Shown piece after piece: positions 50,336 to 63,591 of a DNA stretch of 64,000 nt (positions are counted from its first letter, which is position 1; each line of letters opens with the position of its first letter). Source of the DNA: Litoditis marina (Eukaryota; Nematoda; Chromadorea; Rhabditida; Rhabditidae). Both the position numbers and the translations under genes were made by a program. The DNA lies in assembly GCA_964036275.1 (NCBI GenBank), contig OZ038433.1, positions 49,747,605 through 49,811,604 of the forward strand, given 5' to 3'. A model generated the notes under the pieces. It worked only from the letters and a program-made list of their open reading frames with translations, searched no databases and was not told where the DNA came from.

Positions 50336-52842
50336 AGATTCCACGCTGTTAGCCGACGTCAGCTGTATTATTACGTACTATTCGGGTAATCAAAAACAAA
50401 CCACACGTGCAACTTGGTTTTCTGAGAACTGTTTTTTTTGCGTAAGGTAAACAACAAACTCTCAATTCCTCTGATTGACTTTTTGTATATGTATCTTGTA
50501 ATTTTTGCATTGTTTCACGTGTTTCACAATGAGTTGAAGGTAAATATAGTGTGATGTACATCCCACACACGTCACTTGAAGCTTCGGCTCCAACTGATGT
50601 TTTCTTCCAGATAGGACTCAATAAGCCTTTTGCACCCAACATCTCACTAGTTCGCGTTCACTGCCCATTTCTGTATGATATATTAGATGATTTTGGTAGT
50701 CAATCCAAGTATTGTCAGTGATATCACTATATATTGTTCGTTGATAATAGCAAGTAGGATAGGTGCATTACTCTACATCTCCAAAGTAAATGAATCGTAG
50801 TTGATGCGGGACTGAACTAGCCAGCACCTAGCAACCACCACTTTTATGGGAAGATGCAGTGCGTCGCTCGCTGTATACTTTACAATCACTGAGAGAAACT
50901 AATTCGTTACAGTTGGCTCCGATGGTGACTAAATTTTTATCGAATGTTTTCTCTTTTTTGTTTTCGACTCTGTATAACCATTATCTTTGCTACATCGTTT
51001 TGCCACTTCCACTTAAAGACTCTACTCGACTACTCAAATGTTACAATCTGTGTATAATAGTAGACATCAGCGATCTAGGCAGTAGTTCTTAGAACTGAAT
51101 TATGATGGAATTTGACCCTGTTGTTGCGAATGATTGTTATGCGAATAGGAACTGAGTCTGCGTATATGGTGAAACGTTCCGGTAGCTTATCCAATCTTCC
51201 ATCTAACGCTCATTCAAATCATGCGCCTATTTCCATGTTGCTTGACCATTCTCGTTTTCCATCTACTGTCTGCGAATTTCATATTCACTTTTGAGAAGCA
51301 AATGAATGTATTGTGTATACCGCAAAGAAACATCAGCAATTATTAAGTTTATCATTGTGCTGTTAGGAACTTTGGTGAATTTCAACTATTATGGCCTATA
51401 CAGAATGCTCAAATGTGATATTACGACCACATTCAACTTAACTCTGCAGATAAACACAAGAGACCCCCAACGAACTACGCTTATCCTTCAATTATATAGA
51501 ATAGATGAAACATTCACGCAATCTTCTTCAATGCAATTCAATGAAAATCCATAAGGTTCTCCTCTAAGGCAATTCCATAATTTTGATCCATTTATAATTA
51601 TCGTCATAACGGAACAACACTACTTTCTGTTCACCAAAAAAAGTCCTACACAAAGAAGTGTACTGTCACCAGTGACATGCCCCCAACTAGTGCTAGCACC
51701 CGTATTTGCAGCTTTGGCGGATCTTTTTCGGTGAGCGATCGGTCTAATAATCCGCCTAATTACCCTGACCCAGTCATTGGCTATAATAGCCATTGTCCGC
51801 AGCGTAACTCGAAAATCGCGCCAGGCGCACGCTTATCGCGCACCGCAAATTTTTCGCTGCCCCAAAACAATTAGGCCAAACTGCACAAAAACGGCTCACT
51901 CTCGCTGGTGTGTCGCCCTTTCGTAACACGATTCCGTACCAAGTCTTCCACCGACCAGGAAACTTTCACTCGCTTTCTTTAGTTGAAACATTCAGATGGT
52001 TCAAAAACTGTTTCTCAATCTTTCAAATGTTCTATTTCAGCCCAAAAGACATCCGTAATGTTAGCACACCTTTCAATCAAATTATATAGTGTCATCTTCG
52101 GAGTCACGTTTCTTCACCATTTCGATCAACTGTTTTTCATGAACCAAATGTTTCACTTACAGTTTATCCGTTCTATCTATACAACATCCCGTTTGGGTAC
52201 CGATTACCAAACAACTCGATCATTGGCATTGGTTAACTCCCCTGCGCCCGCTACCTGCCACTTCGCGGCGGCTTCACGCGATCATTACCGCTATAAATCT
52301 AGGCGGCAGCAAGTTTGGAAGGCGACCCCCCGAAAACCGCATCGCCGCCTTATGTAGCTCCTATGTAACATTGCTGCGCTTTACGACAAAAATCACGGCA
52401 AACAGCTATAATCAACGACTTTCATTGCCGCCATCGACTTTAATCACTTATTTACTGTTCCAAACTGCAATGTAAGAGCTGAGCGTAAATGAGAACTTTT
52501 TAATTTTATGTTTCCGTTATCAAATCACCCTTGTGTTCAGCCTTATGTAGTCGACGCGAAACATATGGCTGCAGTGTTGAACTCGGTATTTCTCATCTAG
52601 CGTTTTGCACTTTTAATGGCGATAAAGTTTTAAGTTAGTGGTTTTGTCAACATATACGTTGAATCATAATTATCGAGACATTTCCGTGCCTTCGCAGTGA
52701 AATTTCTCTCAGTGGCGCCAAATTGATGAAAACGAAGCGATCCACCAGAAAAACACAAGGTTAACAGAGCTATAAAACATTCGGAGAGCGAGAGTCATTC
52801 GGCCACTTTCTCATAACTATGTTTGTTCTTTCTCTATCTCTT

Positions 52843-53010
<168 letters not shown>

Positions 53011-54710
53011 TCTTCAACTAATCCTCAAACTTTCCCTTTTTCTCTTTCTTGCTCTCTCAACCTTGCACATTTGTATCTTTCCGGTTTTCTGAATTTTTTT
53101 CTCCATAAACACACTATTAAAAGCGCAAATGTCTCAAACTCGGGTTAGAATAGTTTGAGTACCATATTTCTCTGAGCACATTCTTTCATAACTGTCCAAA
53201 GTACTGTTCCGTGATAAATGTATGGTATGTCTTGCCGGGCGCCCCTTGCCCCCTCTACGTTATCGGCTGTTTTTTCTGGTCAACTCTCCACACAGTCTGC
53301 CTATCTTAGAGTTCCCTGCTCATACTATCATTTTAAGCCGGATTTCAATGAACGAACATCACATCACTAAGTTGTTCATCATTTCAATGTAATTTTATCA
53401 TGGTAAACAACTGTCCTGAACTGTGAAATTATGTACTTGGTGTTTTCGAGCAAATCAGTTTTTCAACTGTTTTACTTTTTCAGTAGTGAACCATAGCATC
53501 TAGAACTATGTTTAAAATTATAATTCTCCAGAAGAATGGTAGCACTATTATATTGAATCCTCAGTCCTTTTTACAATATCATTGAAACTGTCAACTGCGT
53601 TCGATCAGAGCATTGACAAAGAAATATGTGTTTATCCATACTGCTTCATCGTTTTTGTGCTGCTATGAGTATCATTTCTTCCTTAATGTTTTGATGTTAC
53701 ACACCAAACTACATATAACATTATCGCCTGAATCATGACTAGACTTCAAGGTCAGGTCGGCATTTCCGAGATGCCTCGGGCAATAAACACATTTAATGAC
53801 GCTCAATTCTACTGATAAGCGCCGTGTTATTTCGAGAGCACGCTTATTTTTTACGACCTAATGCCCCTGTAAAAGAGCACAAATCTCATTCTCCGGCCCG
53901 TTTCGTAACAATTTATTGCCTATTTTCGTCAGTTTAGCTTTTGTACTTTGAACACTGGACGAAAATGAAAGGTGATAGGTTGATTTCATATCAGAGAACA
54001 CACAACATTTGTAAAACAGGTACTAGTCAAGGTTGTGGGGAATAACATTTGAGTTACTTCATGTTAGACAATGTTCTAATTATTAGCTCACCTGAACGTT
54101 TTTCATGATATAGAAGTACGCGCAGGGAGTAATTCGTGTGATTAGTAAAGGAAATTGTAAAACTGTTCAGATAAGTTTAATGTTGTTGATTCACCTCAAC
54201 GTTCCCCGTAGTCTATAAGTACAACTTCGGAACCGAATTGTCAGTACTGTCTTAGCTTTTTTAATGAGAAAGTTTATATGCTGAGTTCTTCACAAGTTCT
54301 CAAGATATATTAGTATCTAACTAATATTGGTGCTCTGATAATTCCTGTGATTCCTGGGGCAAGAAGCTGTGTGATGTTTCGCTAGATCCTTATCTAAGCA
54401 GCTAGCGAACAACACGTCAGTTAATGGGGTTATCTAATCATTAGTAGCACTCGCTGTGCCTGAAATCGCGCAGCCACTTTTGCTAATCGTTTCACCGAAA
54501 ACAGTTATCGGCATATATTGTCTCTTGTTGAAACATTCAATCGAGTTTAAATCATTCATCTCCTCTTCTCAAACTCGAATGTTTCTCACTCTGAACGTCT
54601 CGTTGTTACTTTCATTTGTATAGTGTCTTTGTTCTTTCTTCATGTAACTATCATTCATTGCGAATCTAGTTGTAATATGGTTTGTTTTCAATATTGTTTT
54701 ATGTGAATTG

Positions 54711-54716
54711 TTTCAG
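54711..54716 (+). promoter_or_regulatory. probable spliced-leader trans-splice acceptor
   Basis: TTTCAG lies four bases before the ATG of the LURAP1-like gene, preceded by a T-rich stretch. In nematodes an acceptor this close to the start codon usually receives a spliced leader. An upstream non-coding exon spliced in cis is the alternative. Confidence 0.45.
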
Positions 54717-54720
54717 AATC

Positions 54721-57700
54721 ATGGAAAGATCCGATGATTTCAACGCCTACCGGGACATGTGCGCCAACCGACTTAGACGTCTTGAGAGGTTTGAGAATAG
54801 AGAGAAAAAAAGTTCTTTGAACCAGGAAATCAAAAAGAGTGTGTGAACTATTTAAACATGACAAAAGAACCCAAGAAATGTACAAAAAACAAAAATGTGA
54901 TCATTTCTGATTTTCATCATTTTACAATTTAGTCTGAAGGACAATTCTGTTACATTACCTTTCGACTATCCTTCATTACTAAGGTTCATCAGTAGCTTTC
55001 AACTATTTCGGAACAACTCTGTCACAGTTCAATCAATGATTTCGTTTTTTCAGATACAAGAAAGCCCGCAGCTTCTGTAGCCTCGAAGACGAACAACCGT
55101 CCACCGCTCAACCCGTCGAGACACACAGACATTCTGAGGTATAGAGTTAGCCCGATTGTTTGCAACTCTTTTTGTGCATCACTCATTTTCAGTTGTTTGA
55201 TACGTTTTATGTAGTAGGTCAGCACGTTTACTCACAGTAACCAACTTGAAAACTTATTCACAAATTCTATATCAGCTTCTGAAGACATGTTTGAGAAACA
55301 TTTTAGATAGATAGGTTAGAAAACTCATTATTTACAATTTGAAGAAATAATTAGAGAATTAAACGTCATATATACATTTTCAGTTGCATGTATATATTTT
55401 GTGGAAGAATGACTCTGACAATAGTGTAGTCAAATGTTTCAGCTGCCTCCTACGTCTGCACCGCCGTTCTGTCTCGAGTCGCCAGAAGCTGCCGACCGAT
55501 TCTTCGGCCTGACCGATAAGGAAAACAGTCCCTTTGAGATGATCAAGGAGAAAATGGTTAGTTACGTATATATTATTATAAAACCAAAGTATTGATTCTT
55601 CCATTCACTTACACATGAACGAGCTAGTAACCACACTAGAAACGACTTACAAAATATCATGAGAAACAGTTGAGAGAACAAAAATTAACCATACAAATTA
55701 TGTGAAAGTTGTTAGCATACCCATGCTCATGTACTTAATGCCCTATTCTCGACTATCCAAACGCCCAAACGCTCGCTGTCAATTTACCAAGTACTCAACT
55801 CTCGCTGTTTGTCTCACCATACCCCATCTCAATGTTTCACCCTCTCCGTCGCACTCATCTGTTCGCAGGGCGGTTAACAAGAGCCGCCGAGTGCGTACAA
55901 AAGTGTTATCGAGAACGATTCGGGCGAGATCGGATTATTTTCCGCTCTAACTGACCCACGGTCAACCAAGATCAACAATAGCTCGGTGCCCTCGACTGCT
56001 GTCTGCGCTCTCTGCTCATAGTGTGATCTCTAGTAGCTGTCTGACCTGATCGAGTATGCATATATAAACAGGTATTGTTCCCGACTGAAGTGCCAGATTG
56101 TGCGAAAACCGCGTACCACCCTGCCAGCCGCTCGGTTTTTGCGGGATTTGACAGAAATTAGAGAAAGAGTTCTGTTCTGATTAGATTACCACAAGGAACT
56201 GAGGTCGTTTGCGTACATATCCGTAAGCACTGATCAAATTCTGCGTCTCTCGCTGTTCTCACTACTTCTAATAACCTTTATCTCGACATAACTCAAAAGT
56301 GGTGATGTTTGTGTGCTTAACTTTGTCCATACAAGTTTCTTTCAAGATTTTCCAGCTTTCTGCCTGTGAATTGCCACCTTCTTTTTCCGCCTAGTGCATT
56401 CTGATGTTTCACCGCGCGACAGTCATTGGAACATCCGTGTAGCACCCTAATAGAATGCGCGCAAGTGGTAAAATAAGTCCATTAGCCTGGAGGCATTCGA
56501 TGGCCCGCGCGACTTGTTCTATGATAATGCTGCCTTGATTAGCCAATCCAGCTAGCTACTCTCTTATCATCACTAGGGGGATACATAGTAGAATAAACAG
56601 ACAGTAACTAGTTATCTGAAGATTGGAATGCTTGCTGAGATCAAAACCTGGTAGATATACAAAAAAACATCAACTTTCTTCCTTCAGTGGATTCACATTG
56701 CATGTAGGCCAAATTTTGTCATCATATATTTGTTTCCGATGAGTTGAATGATACATAGAAATATCGTAAAACGATGAAATCTCATTTTAGTTTTTGGAAC
56801 TTACATAATAAAACACTTTCTTATGGTTACTATTGGAGGCCAGGTTAGCATAAGTCTTTCCTGGACGGAACTAACACTGTTTTACATAGCTATCGATCGA
56901 TTCTCGAATTGCGTGCAGAGCGTAGCAGCCAGATGGTGCTTACCGAATATAATATGCAAGAGGGGTCATTGCCATAATTCAATGACAAAACGAACAGATG
57001 TTGCTCATATCATTAGAACTCACATTTTGCATCCATGTTCAAGGTCACGACGCGAAACATTTATACCACGCTCGTAACATTCCAATGAATGAAGACAAGT
57101 GATAGCAGCTAAGTGATGTTACAGAAACGCACAACTATGATTGTTCGACACATGCATGTTCCGCTACTTACTATAGTTGATGAGGGAGGTGATGTGCCAA
57201 TTGTAGAATTATCGCTAACGCAATGCGTTTGAAGTCATATGTGCTACGCTTGTAACATTCCAATGAGTTAATTTATCCGATAAACTTCTCAATGATGAGT
57301 TTGTTTACGCAAAATAATGAAACTGCGTACAAAAAGCCAGTTTTTCATTCCGCTCCAGTTGATTGATATAAATGCCTTATCTGAATTTAAATCTGGCGCC
57401 ACTTGCGTTCCAAAACTGCGCGACTATCGCGAAATTTAAGGAATGTGGCATTGGCCCGCTTTCCGACGAGGAACACGTTGTTCTCGTTCGAACTGCCAAA
57501 CGCGGTCCGATGTTTCAAAATGAAAATAAACACTTCACATGTTCTAACTAAACGATAACTGCAACTTTAACGCCGGTGTAATTTGCAAATGGTTGCAATT
57601 ACCGTAACCGCTGTTCAAACGGGACCGCCCGTCCCGGCAGCTGGACACATAACGGGCAACGCATAAATCGACCACCAAATGACCATCGAATTACGGAAAA

Positions 57701-60700
57701 CGGGAATGAAATTCGGGACGAAAAGGAAAACCGCCACCAATTACAGTTACTTGCTACGCTCGCCGCCTGAAATCGAGCGAGACCGGTATAAAAAGGGGAT
57801 CTGTCACATTGAACTGTACTAATCGCAAATAGTATTTATATTTCATTCTGCAATAGGGTTTTTGAAGTAATTGGTTGAACCAGCAGTTGATGGCCACATA
57901 GTAGTGCACCTGAATGTTTCACTCACAGTATTTATTTGTACCTGCCGTCGGCTTCTGGCCGGACAAGCGCATCTGTTTGCGTATTGGATCATCCTGTTTT
58001 CTACCGCTGACCCCGCCGTCTTTTGGACCTCTTTCCGACTGTGGCGCAACACGTAAAACAAGCAGCGTATTAGCCACGCCATCGCTTATATATTACCAAA
58101 GTTGATTAAGGGAGTAGTTTATGTGCTTATCTTTGATGAAGGGATATTATCATGAAATTGTATCGAAACATTCCTCGTCTCGTATATACTATACACGCAA
58201 CATTGAACTAGTATTTAAACGATATTCTTTTCGTTGCGTATTTTTTGTTGAAATAGGACGGAAAACGCGCGTGAAAAAACAATGGGGAAACGCTATCAAA
58301 AACGCTTGATCGAGTATGAACTCACTAATATTGTATCATTAATCAAACTATTATCTTAATAGTACTCTGGTCCTGAAACAACTTTGTATCTGAACTTAAT
58401 CTGAATGTAGTATGGCTATATATAAATTGGAGCCTGGAGATCAATTGACTAATGGCTCTCGAGACTGGCATGGATAGGCTACAGTCGGATACAGAAGCAG
58501 CTGGTTCGCAGCTGGATGGTAGCATACAATTAACCTCGCATTGCTTGTGCTGCGGGGATTAGCGAAATGCACGGATAAATTGTTCTCAATCGCAAGGTTT
58601 TCACTCTTACAGTGCACTAAGCATTCTAGTAAACAAGTTGGATTGATCGTTTAATAAGCCGTGCGCTTTTTCGGAATAAAATCAGTTTTCTACATAGTTG
58701 GATATCTCGCTGATCCTATGTTTGAGTGCGATCATACGATTACCGGGAAGAACTATCTCACCCAGGCTCTCACATGATTGTTTTCCTTTGATCTCGCGGT
58801 TTTTGGGAAGATTACTGTACTACTAGTCAAGTGTAAATGCAATTGCATCTTGAGAAGATTACTGGCCGCCTAGTTACTGTACCGGTATTATACAACCGTG
58901 TCGCCAGTTTGTGGCCGCGTCTTAATGGTGTTTGTTCACCCATGACCGGTAGCCTATTTAGAGACTAGCGCTCCTCATAAACAGGACTTTTTCGTCTTTT
59001 CAAAGACACTGAAAACAAATTTGGGACCATCAAAACTGTGTGAAATAGAATGACGAAAGTGACCTGTTATGCTGCGGCTCTCAAATACACGGCTAATGTC
59101 TTCAATTCAGTTTTCCAACTAGCTAAGATTTCATTTAGCTTCGAAAAACTCGATTTCGCGTAGTTTGAGGTGAACTGAACTAAACTAGCTCGTACGGCTC
59201 AACACGATTCGGTTTTATGCGTTTCGTAATGGGCTACCTCTTTAAAGCTTATCTTTGTACTTGGAGAAGTGATTTCTCCGATCTTTACTTTTGTTTCTCG
59301 CAACACAAGCTGCAGATAAGGGTTAATAATCCGAAAAAGAAATGGGCTTCGGTATCAAATAACCTTTGTAGAGAACAATTTTTCGTTTACACGTCGAAGA
59401 ACGTGTCCCTTACACGTGTAACAATGCGTATCCAGATGTGAAAAACGTCAAGGCCATTTCATTACTATTTTCAAACTTTTGTCCTTTTCAGTTTGCGCTG
59501 ATGGAAAATGACGTGAGTCTGCTGCAACAACTGTTGAATCTTGGCGACCAAATCAGCGAGATGAAGCAGAAAGGACTGCGACGAACCCAGAGCACGACCA
59601 GTGTTGAACGAAAGGAGCTGGACGAGCTAGAGGTAAAGCTCAGCTGATATCCAAAAGTGATTTTGTCAAAGGACCTGACTGTTATCATATGATTGAAACA
59701 CTGAACCCACTCAAAACAGAACAAACTCAGTTGTTCAGTCTTGCATCGCAAGTTCAATCTTTTTCGGGGGTAAAATTTATCACATATTAGGTTTATTATT
59801 TAGGGAATGCACACGTTATAGTTCACCAGTTCAGATTCCAGGATGATATCTAGTTTTGTATTGTATTCTTCAAAATTCTCACCGTCCCGTGAAGCGAAAT
59901 AGTAGAAAACACAAAATACATTGTTGTTATTGTATTGTTCATAGAATAGAATAGAATAGAATATAACATATTAATCTGCAATCAAGCGGGTGGCTTTCAT
60001 AACTCCACTACACTCCACTCCAAGTGGGTAAATGGAGGGAAAAATTGAGAAGAAAAAGGGTACGGTTACCCTGTTACGCGCACATTGTTGACTCATTTGT
60101 TCACACATTTCTTTCTAGGATCAGTTCGAGGAGGAGGGGTTCTCCGCGTCCATGTCCGCCGTGACCAACCTTTACGTGGACGACGCGCAGCCGCAGTACT
60201 TCAGTCGACAGAACAGCGTCCTCCGCATCCCCATCCCGCCCCGCAGCAGCAACCGATTCGGCACGAAAAGAGTGGTACGTTTTGAGAAAAACTTCTTTTT
60301 TCTATTCATAGATAGATTGTAAGTCACTAAAAAACTCCATCACCTCGTACAGAAACTCGATGACAAATCCTACGTTCAGAGAGCGAATTAGTTTTTTTGT
60401 TGAAAACTGAATCACTCATGAACTTGCAAAAATTACTCCTACTCACTATAAAAACCTGAAACAATGTTTTGAATCATTCTAGTATGATTTTAACCGCATA
60501 TTGTAGCAGTTCCCTGATAGATGAAACCTGGTAAATCAAGCAAACGAAACACAAAACGGTAGCCCAAAATCACATTTCCTCTTCTAGTTCATTGGTTTTT
60601 GTCATATATAATTTTGAATTACATTCATTCATCTCCATATTTTCAGCCGCGACGTCCGTCGGACGCGTTGCGTGTCGTGCCGAACCGTAACCTGCACATC

Positions 60701-60931
60701 CAAGCAGACGATTCTGCCTCCGAGTCGAGCGAGAGCGGCGTGTCCCCCCTGTCGCACACCCCGTCCTGCGTCTCTACCAAGTCCTCCATGACCTACAGTA
60801 GTTCAACCGCCTCGGACGTTCCCACGAAGCTGGTGATTAAAAATCGATCGTCCAACTCCAGCATCGACTCCGGAATCAGGGAATCCAGTGATTCTGCCTC
60901 ACCCTCACCCACCTTCGAAAAAGCCATCTGA
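54721..60931 (+). CDS. LURAP1-like leucine-rich adaptor protein
   Basis: Six exons agree in phase: 54721-54788, 55054-55138, 55443-55556, 59492-59632, 60119-60274 and 60647-60931 (TGA), giving 283 residues. The conserved block spans the junction of exons 3 and 4: FEMIKEKM then FALMENDVSLLQQLLNLGDQ and ISEMKQKG. It resembles the LURAP1/LRAP35a helix (KMEL..LR..DV.ILQQL..LNEGIE), which in vertebrates links MRCK kinase to MYO18A in actomyosin control. Before it is a basic start (NRLRRLERYKKARSF); after it, a serine-rich C-terminal half (SASESSESGVSPLS, SSNSSIDSGIRESSDS) typical of a phosphorylated disordered tail. There is no signal peptide or membrane segment. Intron 3 (3.9 kb) carries CpG-rich candidate regulatory DNA. 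The family call rests on one helix; nematode function is inferred. Confidence 0.75.
57400..57800. promoter_or_regulatory. intronic candidate promoter with TATA box
   Basis: Within LURAP1-like intron 3, a ~400-base patch with raised G+C and no repeat character ends in TATAAAAAGGGG at 57787. It includes CGGGACCGCCCGTCCCGGC (an inverted CGGGAC pair at about 57619-57636). The pattern suggests an internal promoter or enhancer. No in-phase alternative first exon could be joined to exon 4. Confidence 0.35.
58417..58561 (+). promoter_or_regulatory. TATA box followed by a short open frame
   Basis: TATATATAAATT at 58417 lies 30 bases before an ATG at 58452 that opens 36 codons (MALETGMDRLQSDTEAAG...). 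A donor G|GTAGCA exists after codon 22, but it ends in phase 1, whereas exon 4 of the LURAP1-like gene requires phase 0. It cannot therefore be a simple alternative first exon of that gene. Confidence 0.25.
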
Positions 60932-62403
60932 ATGTTTCATTAGCATATGTTAAGTAGGAAAACAAAGCGCATCAGTTGCTTTTCTGCTCCAGTAATATGA
61001 TATGGATTCTGGTCGTTTGTATAGCCACTGGTCACAGTAGTATTTTTTCCATTTTCACTCACTCACTCTCTCTCTCTCGACTGCCATATTTGTTTTTTTA
61101 CACATTGTAAAGTTTCCCATTTTCAGTCTTGATAATTAACTTTACAACAGAGCCCGATTCAGATTTATACTGGTATTTGTGTTATTTGCCTCGCCTCATA
61201 AGTAGACAACCGTTTTTGGTTCACTGTGTTCAGTCTAATTTTTATGACTTATAATAAACCTTTCAAACTATTGCTATTTTACATCAACCATGAAGTTTGA
61301 GAAAGCCTGTGATTTAATGATTTAAAAGAAGTTAGTCACATATGTTCTCTTCAAATAATTAAAATAGAGTTCTTCAAGTAGGATGTTTGATTTAAAATAC
61401 TTGAACGTTTCAGGTATAATGTAAATTAAGAGTGCGTATTAATGTTTAGTACCGTTGACACACAACATACCAAAGGAAAACATAGAAGAAAAATGCAATC
61501 AATGATATAGTGTGTTTCACCAATTCATCTAACCAACAAACAGACTTTTAGATTTGAACAATGTAACAGATCTCGAGTTTTTGTTTGAACCGGATAGTTG
61601 ACCAGGAAAAATATGAAAATCTTACAAATAACACTTTGAAAATACGCTCAACCTTCTCTGGATGTTGTACGTCTACCACCTAGACCCAAAAATTTCACGT
61701 AACGTTTTGACAGTAAACGACGGTTCTCTATTAAATTCGAAATGTTGTCATTATATCTGAGATTGAAGTCGAGTGAATAAAAGTTTATTATGCGTTGATT
61801 AGTTCATTCAGATGTTCCAACTTTCATACGGGTACCGAGCTCTGAATGGGATCAGACGAGTGTCGAATATGTCCAACCGAGTCGGGGAACAGGGGGCGAG
61901 ACACCGATCCTTTCATGGTGTGAGAAGACACATCTATGTTGGAACGACTGAAACATGAAAGTACTTGTACTCAATAAATAGGTCTCATGAAACATGCGGT
62001 AAGAACTTCGGAAGTAAGAACGATTAGACCGATTTCTTTTACCTTACTCACGTTTCATGCTATTTAGTCAAAACAAAACAAAACAAGTTCTCTGTATGAG
62101 GAATGCTGATTACTTAAATAACTGGTAGCGCAAACCCTTAGCTAGTGCGGACATGTTCATAACTTACTTCACGTTGGTACAATTTTGGTGAACTCATTAT
62201 ATCCGATTAGAAGTATGCAACTATTGAGGGTTGCTACCACATTTGAGTGCGCATGACCGTCAAGTTTTTAATCCATCTTGTTTCTCTCCGGAAGATCGGA
62301 CGGCTGTTCAACTGAGATCTAATCAATGTTCCACGTTATTATTTCCAGCTATTATTCTAAAAACTTTCAAACAATACTACAGAGTAAAAAATAAATTGAA
62401 AAC
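60932..62403. other. intergenic, convergent 3' flanks
   Basis: Lies between the stop codons of the LURAP1-like gene and the minus-strand GPCR. No exon or repeat family member was recognised. Confidence 0.5.
61253..61258 (+). terminator. poly(A) signal of the LURAP1-like gene
   Basis: AATAAA about 320 bases after the stop codon, the first canonical hexamer downstream. Confidence 0.5.
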
Positions 62404-63591
62404 TTACAAAAAGGGTCCTTTCTGGCGCTCGCTCCATTTAGGAAAAATCTTCTTCGTCAGCTTTTCTCCAAGAATTGTGTTGCAGAAACATCTTCGATAT
62501 CTCTCGGAGAGAATATTGTACAGAATGGGATTGCAAGCCGAATTGGAATAATAGCAGTATCCTAAAAGGAACGTTTTAAGTATTTCCGTAGTTTTAATGT
62601 TCCCGTCATTGCCACTAGTTGTTCAGCTTTGTATTAACAAAATATGCAACTTCTATATTGGTAATAAAGTTTTGTTACAGTTGTCTTTTTTGTAAATTTT
62701 TATGAAAACATCCATACAAAACTTTATACGCCAAAGTCTCAGTGTTGAGAACTATAAAATATGATAAATATGTGATAAGGGTGTTTCTTCTTGCCTCACT
62801 AAGGACGAAAAGTTCTGGGTTAGTTGGAAAACGTGCGTCAGAGCGCAGAGCTATATCTATTCATGCATTCTTCCAACGATTCCTCACATATTTTAACAAT
62901 TAGTCACGTGTTCAATACCTAGTCATGTGTTTTATGAACTATCTTCAAGCTATCTCCGAATATATTTTGACATAGAAAAGAATTGGAATTGCAATTCCAA
63001 AATTATTTGACATTCAAAAGAATTGGAATTGCAATTCCAATTCTTTTTCACACACAAAAAGAATTGCAATTGCAATTCTTTTGGAAGATTATCTCAATTC
63101 TTTCAATTCCAATTCCAATTCCAATTCCAACTCTAACAACCCTACTGTTATTGTAAGCTTGAAACACTGATCCGAATAAGTTGATCTATCCAATTACAGT
63201 TTGAGAAGTCATCCGAACTACGAAAAATTATGTAATTTGTTTCTAATAATATTGTTATTCTTGTTTTCATCGCTGGTTATTCGGACATTGTTATCACTGC
63301 ATAATTCAAAATCACAAAAGTTTCCAGCGCGTACATTAAACTATTTTGCCTTCAGTGTTTTATTCATTCGAGAAGTGTACACTTCGAGTTGAAAAAAACC
63401 TTTCGGGTGGTAAATGATGATTATCTGCACAGTGAACCTTTTATTGAACTGACCAGAAATGTAGTAAACGAGTGTGAATAAGAAGTGTATTGCCGGAGAC
63501 ACTTTTCCTTGATGATAATTGACAAACAACGTCAACAGTCGTTGAATGTGAAACGGCAACCAACAAATGAAGAATAGAACCACAACCGAAA
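62404..63591 (-). CDS. neuromedin-U/pyrokinin-receptor-like GPCR, last two exons (partial)
   Basis: Class A peptide GPCR of the plasma membrane. Exon 63591-63454 encodes TM6 and the start of TM7 (SVVVLFFICWLPFHIQRLL, then HFLFTLVYYISG); exon 62561-62404 continues YCYYSNSACNPILYNILSER and a basic tail ending GPFL*. The junction is phase 1 on both sides. CWLPFH in TM6 and NPILYN in TM7 are class A hallmarks. The combination with LVYYISG and the serine before ACNP is closest, in my reading, to NMU receptors, a family with several nematode members. TM1-TM5 lie beyond the right edge. The intron between the exons holds an AATTCC palindromic cluster. The GPCR class is firm and the ligand subfamily less so. 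Confidence 0.8.
62970..63130. repeat. AATTGGAATTGCAATTCC palindromic cluster
   Basis: Three overlapping palindromes built from GAATTGGAATTGCAATTCC (62980, 63018, 63060) are followed by four tandem AATTCC hexamers (63100-63125). It lies in the GPCR intron. Strong cruciform potential; the origin is unknown. Confidence 0.85.

Noticed and set aside
58452..58561. Alternative first exon for the LURAP1-like gene
   Set aside because: The only usable donor leaves phase 1, which would hit a stop shortly after joining exon 4.
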